15,401 nt of DNA from JAXHTH01 sp034211115 (GCA_034211115.1 JAXHTH010000114.1:1-15401); one strand, 5' to 3'. Counted from the stretch's first letter, positions 8,242 to 14,997 are shown. Notes: generated by a model not told the origin, from the sequence alone. Made by a program: numbers and translations.

Positions 8242-10467
8242 ATGGAACCAAACATGAGCACGTCGAAGCCGCCATTGATGCGCGCCGTCGAGAAGCACCG
8301 GGCCGGCCGGTTCGACGAGGCGGAACGCATCTATCGCCGTCTGCTTCAGCGCGAGCCGACGAACGGCGAGGTGCTCAAGCTGCTCGGCGCCCTGTGCGGG
8401 GCGACCGGGCGACCGGACCCGGCGCTTCATTTCCTCGGCAAGGCGGCGCAGGCGATGCCCGACGATCCCGGGCCGCCCTACAACCGCGGCAACGTGCTTC
8501 GACAACAGGGACGGCTCGAGGACGCGCTGAGCGAATACGAAACCGCCACCCGACTGGCGCCCCATCATGCCTCGGCGCAGCTCAATCGCGGCGTGACCTG
8601 CCTGGAGCTCGGGCGCAGGGAAGAAGCGATCGGCGCCCTGCGCCGCGCCGTCGACGCCGACCCGGCTCATCTCGGCGCGCGGTATCAGCTCGCCGTGCTC
8701 CTGCTGGAGCGCGACGAATGCGACGAGGCGGCGGAACATCTGCGCTTCGTCGCCGGCATCGATTCCGACAACGCCGAAGTGCATCTCAATCTCGGACTCG
8801 CCCTGCACGGCGCGGGCCGGCTCGAGCAGGCCGCGGAGGCATTCGAGACCGCGACGCGCCTCGACGGCGATCGCGCCGACGCCTGGTGCAACCTCGGCGG
8901 AACGCTCCGCACGCTCGGGCGCTCCGCAGCCTCGATCGTGGCCCTGCAGCGCGCGTTGCAGCTTGACGACACGACGCTGGCCGCACATACGAACCTCGCC
9001 CTGGCGCATCTGGACCGGAGAGAGGCGCAGAACGCGCTGAACGCAAGCCGGACCGCGCTGACGGTCAAGCCCGATCACGCGCCGGCGCTGCGGACGGCGG
9101 CGGCCGCCCTCGCCCTCGCCGGTGAATTCGAGGCGGCCGAGGAGGAGCTCCGCCGCGTCATCGAACTCGAGCCGGATTCGTCGGACGCGGCCGTCGAGCT
9201 CGGCGACGTGCTCTGCCGACTCGACCGCTTCGACGAGGCGGAGGCCGCCTACCGACGCGCCGAGGCACTCGATGCGGACGGCGTCGACGCCCGTATCGGG
9301 CGGGTCATGGTCCGGCGGCACCGGGGGGAGACGGAGAAGGCCGTCGCGCTGGCCGAGGCGACGCTGAACGACCATCCCGATCGATTCGCCGCCGTTATCA
9401 TCGCGGCGGAACTGTACCTGTCGCAGGGCCGCTCCCGGGAGGCGATCCAGTTGCTCGGGCCCCTTGCGGAACGGAGCGACCTCACCGCCGCCCAGCGGCG
9501 CCGGCTGCACTTCCGGCTCGGCGCCGCCCTCGACGGGCTGGGCGAGTTTGACGCGGCGTGGGAGGCGTACACCCGCGCCAACGACCTCACCGCCCAGTCA
9601 TTCGACCGCGAGGCCCTGGCCCGCCGCGTCGAGGCGATCACGAACGCCTTCCGCCCGGCCGAGCTGGAGCGCCTGCCGCGCGCCGAGCCGGCCCGTCCGG
9701 CGCCGATCTTCATCGTCGGCATGCCGCGGAGCGGGACCACGCTCGTCGAGCAGATCCTCTCCTGCCACGAGCAGATCGTCGGCGGCGGGGAGTTGTACAC
9801 CGGCGGGCGGACCGCGGCCCGGATCGCCGATGAGCACGCTCAGACGTCCGCGTATCCGGCCTGCCTCGCCGCCCTCGATGCCCGGCAGATCCGCGCCCTC
9901 GCCGACTCGGCCCGCGCGGAACTGGCCCGCATCGCCGGCGATCGGCCGATCATCACCGACAAATCCCCGCAGAACCTGCACTTTCTCGGGATGCTGGAAC
10001 TGCTCTTCCCCGAGGCGCGGGTGATCGTCTGCCAACGCGATCCGCGCGACACGTGCCTGTCCTGCTGGTTCTGTGACTTCGCCGGCGCGCACCCCTACGC
10101 CTATGACCTGGAGGATCTCGGCTACACCTACCGAATGCACGAGCGTCTGATCGAGCACTGGCGGGGCGTGCTGAGCCTGCCGACGATGACGATTCAGTAC
10201 GAGCAGCTCGTGGACGATCAGCCGCGGCTGACGCGCCAGCTCCTGGAGTTCTGCGACCTGCCCTGGAGCGAGGCCTGCCTCGAGTTCCACCGCAACCCGC
10301 GGGCGGTGCACACCGCCAGCGCCGAGCAGGTCCGCCGGCCGATCTACCGTTCATCGATCGGCCGGTATCGGCATTACGAGCGGCATCTGGCGCCGCTGTT
10401 CGAGGCGCTGGAAGGTGAGCTCAGCCCGGCGCAGCCGGCTGTCCTCGGCACTACCCCTCGAGCGTGA
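8242..10467 (+). CDS. TPR-repeat sulfotransferase (second of a tandem pair, longer repeat region)
   Basis: The 741-aa protein has about eleven or twelve TPR units (about 5-450) and a C-terminal sulfotransferase domain with the phosphosulfate loop FIVGMPRSGTT (Gly493, Arg496, Ser497) and the 3'-phosphate segment CQRDPRDTCLSC (from about 597). Both the sulfotransferase domain and the last seven or so repeats align without breaks to the preceding gene, for example WCNLG-GTLR against WCNLG-ATLR and the shared ending AVHTASA-QVRR. The extra 145 residues are N-terminal TPR units, so the pair probably share the reaction but differ in acceptor or partner. A second ATG at 8254 (MSTSKPP) resembles the start of the paralogue, and neither start has a strong ribosome binding site. 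The 3' end overlaps the convergent dodecin gene by 17 bp. Confidence 0.87.
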   Translation: MEPNMSTSKPPLMRAVEKHRAGRFDEAERIYRRLLQREPTNGEVLKLLGALCGATGRPDPALHFLGKAAQAMPDDPGPPYNRGNVLRQQGRLEDALSEYETATRLAPHHASAQLNRGVTCLELGRREEAIGALRRAVDADPAHLGARYQLAVLLLERDECDEAAEHLRFVAGIDSDNAEVHLNLGLALHGAGRLEQAAEAFETATRLDGDRADAWCNLGGTLRTLGRSAASIVALQRALQLDDTTLAAHTNLALAHLDRREAQNALNASRTALTVKPDHAPALRTAAAALALAGEFEAAEEELRRVIELEPDSSDAAVELGDVLCRLDRFDEAEAAYRRAEALDADGVDARIGRVMVRRHRGETEKAVALAEATLNDHPDRFAAVIIAAELYLSQGRSREAIQLLGPLAERSDLTAAQRRRLHFRLGAALDGLGEFDAAWEAYTRANDLTAQSFDREALARRVEAITNAFRPAELERLPRAEPARPAPIFIVGMPRSGTTLVEQILSCHEQIVGGGELYTGGRTAARIADEHAQTSAYPACLAALDARQIRALADSARAELARIAGDRPIITDKSPQNLHFLGMLELLFPEARVIVCQRDPRDTCLSCWFCDFAGAHPYAYDLEDLGYTYRMHERLIEHWRGVLSLPTMTIQYEQLVDDQPRLTRQLLEFCDLPWSEACLEFHRNPRAVHTASAEQVRRPIYRSSIGRYRHYERHLAPLFEALEGELSPAQPAVLGTTPRA

Positions 10468-10660
10468 AGCCGATCTTCATCGTCACCTGCCAGTGGGCGA
10501 CGCGGCCGTCTTCAATGTGCCCGCGGGTCTCGACGATTTCAAACCAGCGCATGTTCCGGACGGTCTGGGACGCGCGGGCGAGGGCGTTCTGTACCGCCTC
10601 CTCGATGCTGTTGGGCGAGGAGCCGGTGATCTCGATCTTCTTGTAGATGTGATCGGGCAT
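10451..10660 (-). CDS. Dodecin, flavin-binding/storage protein
   Basis: The 69-aa protein has the typical dodecin length (about 65-75 aa) and pattern: an N-terminal strand (IYKKIEITGSS), a helix (SIEEAVQNALARASQTVRN), and strands carrying RWFEIVETRG and AHWQVTMKIGFTLEG. Trp39 and Gln58 correspond to the tryptophan and glutamine that sandwich and hydrogen-bond the flavin ring in archaeal dodecin. Dodecins form hollow 12-mers that bind riboflavin, FMN or related flavins (some bind CoA) and buffer free flavin in the cytoplasm. The start is MPDHIYKK; its ribosome binding site AGAGG (10667-10671 on the + map) is 6 nt upstream, and a plausible promoter lies just beyond. A longer frame extends upstream but has no support. 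The gene runs convergent to, and its stop lies inside, the second sulfotransferase gene. Confidence 0.93.
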   Translation of the reverse strand: MPDHIYKKIEITGSSPNSIEEAVQNALARASQTVRNMRWFEIVETRGHIEDGRVAHWQVTMKIGFTLEG

Positions 10661-10690
10661 GTCAGGCCTCTTTCGATTTGGAGTTCCGCC

Positions 10691-10719
10691 AGTATACCGA
10701 CCCGCGCCGACGGTGACGA
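10691..10719 (-). promoter_or_regulatory. Candidate promoter of the dodecin gene
   Basis: On the - strand TATACT (10696-10691) lies 17 nt downstream of TCGTCA (10719-10714), which matches the -35 consensus at 4 of 6 positions. Transcription would start near 10684, leaving a leader of about 24 nt with the ribosome binding site. TATACT is one of few near-consensus -10 hexamers in this GC-rich window. Confidence 0.6.
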
Positions 10720-10852
10720 CGCGGGAAGCTCGGCGCCCCCCCCGACCTTCGCCTCCGGCCGCGGCCCCGGCCGAGGCCGGCCGCCTGTTCCAGGGCAATG
10801 CGCGCCGGTGGAACGGGCCGACCTGCGACCTCAATCTCGGATCGCCGCCGGG

Positions 10853-10890
10853 GAACAAAAGGACGATGCGCCGCACGCGTGCGGCGCATC
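10853..10890 (-). terminator. Intrinsic terminator with a perfect 26-nt palindrome
   Basis: Positions 10865-10890 are a perfect palindrome of two 13-nt arms, from GATGCGCCGCACG to its reverse complement. On the - strand the stem is followed by a T-containing tail (CCTTTTGTT, map 10862-10854). The site is about 135 nt downstream of the coiled-coil gene, in the right orientation to terminate it and to insulate the dodecin promoter. Complete symmetry would also allow it to act as a protein-binding palindrome. Confidence 0.65.
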
Positions 10891-11024
10891 ATCATGTGAG
10901 GGATCGGGTTGACAAGCAACCCGGCGGATCGGCCCTGTCGCCGGGACCGGCCCGGGCGCGCCCGGCCGCCGATCGGGGCAACACGGCCGATCCGCACCAG
11001 GCGGAGCGTCGGCCGGTCAACCGA

Positions 11025-11345
11025 TCACGCACCGTCCTCTTCGAGGAAGTTGTCGTCGTCGCGTCGCTCCGAGTCGCCGCGCGCATCGCGGTTGAACTGC
11101 TCGACGAGGCGGCGCAGGTAGGCGTTCTCGCGCCGCGTCGCCTCCAGATCGAACACGAGGTACTTCACGCTCAGGCGCAGATAATCCAGGGACTCCTGGA
11201 GCTCGGTGACGGAAGCCTTGATCCGCTCGCGGCGATCGCGCGTCTCCTGGGCGAGCTCCTCCAGCCGGCCGCGCTGTTCGTGGGGAAGCTCCCGGATCTT
11301 CTCGAGGAGCTCGTTGAACTTGTTCTGGAACGTCTGTTCATCCAT
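11025..11345 (-). CDS. Small coiled-coil protein of unknown function
   Basis: The 106-aa protein is not assigned to a named family. Almost all of it (residues about 5-88) is predicted alpha-helical with heptad spacing of hydrophobics and many Glu, Arg and Lys residues, for example FNELLEKIRELPHEQRGRLEEL and SLDYLRLSVKYLVFDLEATR, so a dimeric or higher coiled coil is likely. The last 20 residues are very acidic (DDDNFLEEDGA). There is no signal peptide or membrane segment. The start is supported by AGGA (map 11355-11358) at 9-nt spacing. It probably has its own terminator (10853-10890). A scaffold or partner-binding role is possible; a link to its - strand neighbour, the DUF3553-type protein 215 nt upstream, is unproven. 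Confidence 0.85.
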   Translation of the reverse strand: MDEQTFQNKFNELLEKIRELPHEQRGRLEELAQETRDRRERIKASVTELQESLDYLRLSVKYLVFDLEATRRENAYLRRLVEQFNRDARGDSERRDDDNFLEEDGA

Positions 11346-11411
11346 CGTCTTTCTTCCTTCTCCCGAGTCCTTGGGGGGCCGAGCCGCTTCGGCACCATCC
11401 CCGGAGGAACA

Positions 11412-11431
11412 ACGATCGCGCCACGATCGCG
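11412..11431. promoter_or_regulatory. Direct repeat ACGATCGCG with 11-bp period
   Basis: ACGATCGCG occurs at 11412-11420 and again at 11423-11431, one helical turn apart, 67-86 bp upstream of the coiled-coil gene start. Each copy contains the palindrome CGATCG. The placement fits an operator for a regulator binding two sites on one face, but GATCG-type words are frequent in this genome, so chance is not excluded. Confidence 0.3.
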
Positions 11432-11503
11432 TGCCAACCGGGCCCGGGGGGCCGGAACCGCGGCCGTCGGTTCAGGAAAGGCGATGTTTCCGGACGGGGG
11501 GCG

Positions 11504-11531
11504 ATCCGGCGGCGAACCAGTCGCGCCGGAT
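11504..11531 (-). terminator. Hairpin downstream of the DUF3553-type gene, weak terminator candidate
   Basis: ATCCGGCG (11504-11511) and CGCCGGAT (11524-11531) are exact reverse complements with a 12-nt loop, about 30 nt past the stop of the DUF3553-type gene on the - strand. No T-tract follows on that strand, so any termination would be inefficient or factor-dependent. Confidence 0.3.
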
Positions 11532-11560
11532 GTTGCCTGAGCACCACACGCCGCGGTGCG

Positions 11561-12193
11561 TCAACGCACGGCCATGAGGCGGCGCACCGCCCTCTCCGCA
11601 TCGGGCGGCGCCTGGGCGAGCAGATGCTCGAGGAGCCTGGAATCGAAGGCGGCTTCCTGGAGCAGCCGCCCGAGCTGGGCGTCGCGCTCGACGGCCCATC
11701 GATCGAAGTACTGCTCGAGCTCGTGACGATTGAATCGCGTCAATGGATCGTCTAGGCCGCTCTGGGCGACGGCCCAGTCGATGAGGCCGCGGCCGGAACG
11801 ATCGAAGCGATACAGGTTGAGCACGAAGCCGAGGCGGCGGGCGACGGAGGCGAAGGGGTCGCGCGCCTCGGCGGGAAGAGCGATCATCGTCTCCTCGATC
11901 TTCCGCCGCGCCAGCGGACCCAGCCACTCGGAGGAGGAGACCTTGTCCCACTCCGCCAGCGGGGTGGCCTGATCATCGTCCCCCACGGTCGCCGTCTCCT
12001 CGGCCACGTGTTTCAGCGGCGCTTCGCCGGTCACCAGTTTCTTCACGCCCACGCCCGAGAAGCGCACGGACAGGCGTTGCGCGACGCGCCCGTTGAGACT
12101 GACCTCCTCGGCGCGCAAGACGGAGCCGATCCCCCACTCGGGCCGCTCGGTATGGCGAACACGATCGCCGAACTCGAACCGCTCGCTTGACAT
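11561..12193 (-). CDS. DUF3553-type domain protein
   Basis: The 210-aa protein starts with FEFGDRVRHTERPEWGIGSV and continues through LSVRFSGVGVKKLV. This matches the DUF3553 pattern (GDRV-H-x-x-WG-GxV ... VRF-x-x-GxKxL), a small beta-barrel-like module also seen at the ends of some UvrD-type helicases. Residues about 75-210 are alpha-helical and unrecognised, rich in Leu, Arg and Asp and ending in a helix with DAERAVRRLM. There is no signal peptide. The start ATG at 12193 has GGAGG (map 12199-12203) at 5-nt spacing. A much longer frame continues upstream to about 13405 but lies antisense to the phosphodiesterase gene and is not credible. A nucleic-acid or RNA-polymerase associated role is a guess from the domain type. 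Confidence 0.85.
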   Translation of the reverse strand: MSSERFEFGDRVRHTERPEWGIGSVLRAEEVSLNGRVAQRLSVRFSGVGVKKLVTGEAPLKHVAEETATVGDDDQATPLAEWDKVSSSEWLGPLARRKIEETMIALPAEARDPFASVARRLGFVLNLYRFDRSGRGLIDWAVAQSGLDDPLTRFNRHELEQYFDRWAVERDAQLGRLLQEAAFDSRLLEHLLAQAPPDAERAVRRLMAVR

Positions 12194-12514
12194 CGTTTCC
12201 TCCACGTGCCGGCCATCAGCGCGCCGGCCGCAGCGGGAAAGCGCTGACGTGAGGCAGGGGTTCACTTCAAACGGGCCGCCAGCACCCATGCAGGCGCAAC
12301 AGGCCGTATCCCGGGGCCCGGGCCCTTCAGCATCATCGGCGACGGGGAAGCGCACAGGCTCCCACCCGCGGGCGAGACGGAGGCGTGAGAACGCGGCCGG
12401 GAGGCCGCCCCGGCCTCGCCGCGTCTGATTATAGCGACCTTCCCCGCCCGGCGACAGGCCCGGGCGAAACGGTCGCTTCTTGCCGCGCGGCGCCGGATGC
12501 GCCAGACTGTTGCG
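12194..12514. other. 321-base divergent intergenic region
   Basis: It separates the - strand DUF3553-type gene from the + strand phosphodiesterase gene. It contains a perfect -10 TATAAT on the - strand (12428-12433) and a 7-bp inverted repeat TCAGCGC (12216-12222) with GCGCTGA (12241-12247) in the - strand leader. There are also GC-rich self-complementary runs near 12313-12325 and 12394-12415. No gene is supported inside it. Confidence 0.7.
12428..12433 (-). promoter_or_regulatory. Consensus -10 element for the DUF3553-type gene
   Basis: The - strand reads TATAAT, the exact consensus, in a region that is otherwise very GC-rich. No acceptable -35 is found at 16-18 nt and no TG extension precedes it, so an activator or alternative sigma factor might be needed. 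The leader to the ATG at 12193 would be about 230 nt. Confidence 0.4.
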
Positions 12515-13354
12515 ATGAGCACGCTCACCGTGGCCTTCCTCGGCGACATCTTCGCCGCCCCCGGACGCAAAGTCGTCCAGCAGCAGCTTCCCGCCCTGCG
12601 GGCGGATCATGATCCGGATCTGGTGATCGCCAACGCCGAGAACGCCGCCCGCGGCTCGGGGCTCTCCCCCAGCCTGTACCAGAAGCTTCGCGGCTACGGG
12701 ATCGACGCGATGACCCTCGGCGATCACGTGTATCGCGAGGCTCGGATCACCGAGATCCTCCAGCGATCCGACGAGCCGATCGCGCGGCCGGCGAACCTGC
12801 CCGCCGGCGCGGTGGGCCGGGAGCTGATCCGGCTCCTCCCCCCCAACACCGGCGGCAAGAGCCTCTTCGTCATCACCGTGCTGGGACGCATCTTCATCAA
12901 TCTCCCGGCCGACGATCCATTCGCGACGGTGGATCGACTTCTGTCCCGGCTTCCCGAATCGAACCCGCTGGTGCTGGTGGAGGCGCACATGGAGGCGACG
13001 AGTGAGAAGGCGGCGCTGGCCCATCACCTGGACGGGCGCGTGGCCGCGGTGCTCGGTACGCACACCCACGTGCCCACCGCCGATGCGCGGATCCTGCCCG
13101 GGGGGACGGCCTTCATCACCGACGTGGGGATGTGTGGTCCCTATAACTCCATCATCGGCAGGGAGAAACGATCGGTGCTCCGTCACATGACCACGGCGAT
13201 GCACGCCCCGTTCGGGATCGGCGAGGGGGAGGAGGCGATGTGCGGCGTCGTCCTGGAGCTTCGATCGGACTCGGGCCGCGCCGCTCGCATCGAGCGGATT
13301 GAGTACAAGGCCGACCGAGCCCGGCCCCCCTTCGCCGACGAGCCCGTCCGCTAA
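12515..13354 (+). CDS. YmdB/TIGR00282-type metallophosphoesterase
   Basis: The 279-aa protein matches the YmdB family over its full length: FLGDIFAAPGR at the N-terminus, NAENAARGSGL, RPANLPAG, EATSEK, GTHTHVPTAD and FITDVGMCGPY. Family members are dinuclear-metal phosphodiesterases, shown in Bacillus to hydrolyse 2',3'-cyclic nucleotides and to affect RNA turnover, motility and biofilm choice. Predicted ligands are Asp11, Glu42, Asn43, His71, His158, His183 and His185. The bridging Asn of the usual GNH motif is Asp70 here (LGDHVY), and the following Trp-Asp is Tyr-Arg. The ATG at 12515 is chosen because the family begins one strand before the GD motif. An in-frame ATG at 12497 would add six residues, and neither start has a clear ribosome binding site. 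It is divergent from the DUF3553-type gene. Confidence 0.9.
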   Translation: MSTLTVAFLGDIFAAPGRKVVQQQLPALRADHDPDLVIANAENAARGSGLSPSLYQKLRGYGIDAMTLGDHVYREARITEILQRSDEPIARPANLPAGAVGRELIRLLPPNTGGKSLFVITVLGRIFINLPADDPFATVDRLLSRLPESNPLVLVEAHMEATSEKAALAHHLDGRVAAVLGTHTHVPTADARILPGGTAFITDVGMCGPYNSIIGREKRSVLRHMTTAMHAPFGIGEGEEAMCGVVLELRSDSGRAARIERIEYKADRARPPFADEPVR

Positions 13355-13480
13355 TACGCCGCGCCGGCCGCGTTCGAGGGCGCCGCCCCTCGCCACTCCC
13401 TCCAACGGGCGGGCGAGCGGGCCGCCCCGACCGACTCCGGAGCCGCGGAAACGCCAATTTAAGGGTTTTTACCAAGTTGC

Positions 13481-13511
13481 TTGCTTCACGCGGCGGAGGC
13501 GTCAGTATACT
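13481..13511 (+). promoter_or_regulatory. Candidate promoter of the sigma-54 activator transcript
   Basis: TTGCTT (13481-13486) and TATACT (13506-13511) are 19 nt apart, with an AT-rich UP-like stretch (around AATTTAAGGGTTTTTACC) immediately upstream. The -10 lies in the perfect palindrome CAGTATACTG. The core GTATACTGG is identical to that at the dodecin promoter. Transcription would start near 13518, giving a leader of about 385 nt. Confidence 0.5.
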
Positions 13512-13582
13512 GGAAGGGAGTGGTGGATCTGGAAGGGATGACGGATGTGTCCCTCGCGTGCGACCGCTTCTGCCGAACCGGT

Positions 13583-13682
13583 CAATCGGTCGGGGGATTG
13601 GAAGCAGATGGTGAGAAGAAGAGAGAGGAGGTCGTCAAGAAAGATGCCGTGAACCCCCGGGCGCGGTAAGCCAATCGGTCGG
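13583..13682 (+). repeat. Direct repeat CAATCGGTCGG in the activator leader
   Basis: The 11-mer CAATCGGTCGG occurs at 13583-13593 and 13672-13682, exactly 89 nt apart. The first copy can form a small hairpin, CAATC with GATTG (13596-13600). Between the copies lie a purine-rich stretch and the sequence AGGAGGT (13626-13632). Function unknown. Confidence 0.5.
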
Positions 13683-13843
13683 TGTGCGGCACCACGCGCA
13701 CGCGCGGCGGCGGAGGAACGCCGACGCGATGCGATGACGACCAAGCTTCGCAGAAAGCAAGTCTTCTCCAAACCATTCTGCACGAGGATGCGCGGGCCGA
13801 ACGGACCCCCGCTCGGTTTTGTTGCATCCAAGGCTGAGGTCCA

Positions 13844-13870
13844 AGACCCCAGGCGCTGCGCCGAGGGTCT
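13844..13870 (+). promoter_or_regulatory. Two-tier hairpin ahead of the activator start codon
   Basis: AGACCC (13844-13849) pairs with GGGTCT (13865-13870). Inside, GGCG (13852-13855) pairs with CGCC (13859-13862) around a CTG loop, with a 2x2 internal loop between the stems. The structure ends 32 nt before the ATG and lacks a T-tract, so translational or stability control is more likely than termination. Confidence 0.5.
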
Positions 13871-13902
13871 GCGAGAAGAAAGAGGAAGCAGGGCGAGAGG
13901 AC

Positions 13903-14901
13903 ATGGAACGCGCGTCGAAGGAGGCTCAACGCCGAACATCTCCGGCCATGGATCGGCAGGATCAGGAGCGACCCGCCCTGGCCGCGTCCGAACCGTTCGA
14001 CGAGCTCGTCAGGCGAGCGGCGCGATCTGACTGCACGATTCTCATCACCGGTGAAACCGGCGTCGGAAAAGGCCATCTGGCCAAGGCGCTGCACCGGAAC
14101 AGCCCCCGCTGCGAGGGGCCGTTCGTCCCCGTCAACTGCGGCGCCATCCCCGAGAGCATCGTGGACAGCCAGTTGTTCGGGCATGTCCGCGGCGCGTTCA
14201 GCGGCGCCACGTCCGATCATCTGGGCCTCGTGCGCGCCGCGGCCGACGGCACGCTGTTCCTGGACGAAGTCGCCGAGCTGCCGCCCCCGACGCAGCTCCG
14301 CCTGCTCCGCCTGCTCCAGGATCGCGAGGTGCAGCCGGTGGGTCATCCGCGTCCCCTCGTCGTGGATCTGCGGGTCATCGCCGCCACCAACAGCGATCTG
14401 AAGACGGCGGTGCAGCGCAACAAGATCCGCGAGGATCTGCTCTTCCGCCTCGACGTGGTTCGCATCAACGTCAAGCCATTGCGCGAGCGCGTGGATGAGC
14501 TGCCCGCGCTGGTGGACGCCTTCAATGAGGAGTTCGCCACGCTCTACAAGCAGCCGCCCCTGGAGTTCGACGAGGAGGCGATGGCCCTGATGCGAGGCTA
14601 CACCTGGCCGGGCAACATCCGCCAGTTGCGAACCGTCCTCGAGCGGCTGCACGTGCTCTGCCCCCACGACCGGGTGACGGCCGACCGGCTCATCGAGATC
14701 GGCCACCTGGAGAACACCTCGCCGGGCAGCCGCAAGCCGCGCTCGCTCAAGCAGATCCGCTACGCGGAGCTTCAGCGTGTGCTGGAGGACAGCGGCGGGT
14801 CGATCTCGCGCGCCGCGGCGGTGTTCGGCGTGCATCGCAGCACCATCTACCGCTGGCTGCGAAGCCGCCAGAAGCCGGTGCAGGAGCGCGAGTCGGGCTG
14901 A
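13903..14901 (+). CDS. Sigma-54-dependent transcription activator without a sensor domain
   Basis: The 332-aa protein is a bacterial enhancer-binding protein. Its AAA+ core has Walker A GETGVGKG (50-57), the sigma-54 contact loop GAFSGA (97-102), Walker B TLFLDE (117-122), an arginine-finger region near REDLLFRLD, and the WPGNIRQL segment. A Fis-type helix-turn-helix (about 296-325, SISRAAAVFGVHRSTIYRWL) ends it. Only about 40 low-complexity residues precede the core, so there is no receiver, GAF or PAS domain; size and layout resemble PspF, which is controlled by a partner protein or by its level. The contact loop has Ser where Thr is usual. The start ATG 13903 has AGGA at 13884-13887 and AGAGG very close at 13896-13900; an upstream frame to 13819 is unsupported. 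The adjoining sigma-54 promoter with matching inverted repeats is its likely target. Confidence 0.93.
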   Translation: MERASKEAQRRTSPAMDRQDQERPALAASEPFDELVRRAARSDCTILITGETGVGKGHLAKALHRNSPRCEGPFVPVNCGAIPESIVDSQLFGHVRGAFSGATSDHLGLVRAAADGTLFLDEVAELPPPTQLRLLRLLQDREVQPVGHPRPLVVDLRVIAATNSDLKTAVQRNKIREDLLFRLDVVRINVKPLRERVDELPALVDAFNEEFATLYKQPPLEFDEEAMALMRGYTWPGNIRQLRTVLERLHVLCPHDRVTADRLIEIGHLENTSPGSRKPRSLKQIRYAELQRVLEDSGGSISRAAAVFGVHRSTIYRWLRSRQKPVQERESG

Positions 14902-14997
14902 GCGGCCGGCTCATCGGACCGCTTCTTGAACCGACCGGGTGAGGAATCACAAAGAATTTACCACCCCCCCACGCCGTGCCCCGACCCGGCCGGGCAT

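Larger units (their letters stand above)
10661..11024. other. 364-base intergenic region between dodecin and the coiled-coil gene
   Basis: It holds the dodecin promoter at its left end and, at 10865-10890, a perfect palindrome with a T-rich tail on the - strand that can end transcription from the gene to the right. An open frame on the - strand spans the region but translates to Arg/Pro-rich low-complexity sequence and has no supported start. Nothing else is recognised. Confidence 0.7.
13355..13902. other. 548-base region upstream of the sigma-54 activator
   Basis: It begins with GC-rich sequence after the phosphodiesterase gene, including a 6-bp hairpin (13407-13412 with 13422-13427). An AT-rich patch (about 13455-13475) and a promoter (13481-13511) follow. 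The remaining 385 nt or so would be the activator mRNA leader. It contains a repeated 11-mer, a purine-rich stretch, a strong Shine-Dalgarno without a proper reading frame, and a two-tier hairpin. No conserved RNA family is recognised. A 43-codon frame (13538-13669) and a 98-codon frame (13734-14030) are present but not convincing. Confidence 0.65.

Noticed and set aside
8158..9510. 450-codon open frame on the - strand
   Set aside because: It is antisense to the TPR part of the second sulfotransferase and is explained by GC-rich codon bias.
10662..10997. 111-codon open frame on the - strand between dodecin and the coiled-coil gene
   Set aside because: The translation is Arg/Pro-rich low complexity and runs through the palindromic terminator and the dodecin promoter.
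12194..13405. Upstream extension of the DUF3553-type frame on the - strand
   Set aside because: It is antisense to the YmdB-like gene; the start at 12193 has a good ribosome binding site and begins the domain.
13538..13669. Possible 43-codon leader peptide gene in the activator leader
   Set aside because: The purine-rich GGAAGGG touches the ATG with no spacing, and the peptide has no regulatory-leader features such as codon runs.
13734..14030. 98-codon open frame overlapping the activator start
   Set aside because: There is no properly spaced ribosome binding site, the composition is biased, and it overlaps the activator coding region.
13582..14835. 417-codon open frame on the - strand
   Set aside because: It is antisense to the sigma-54 activator with no recognisable domain.
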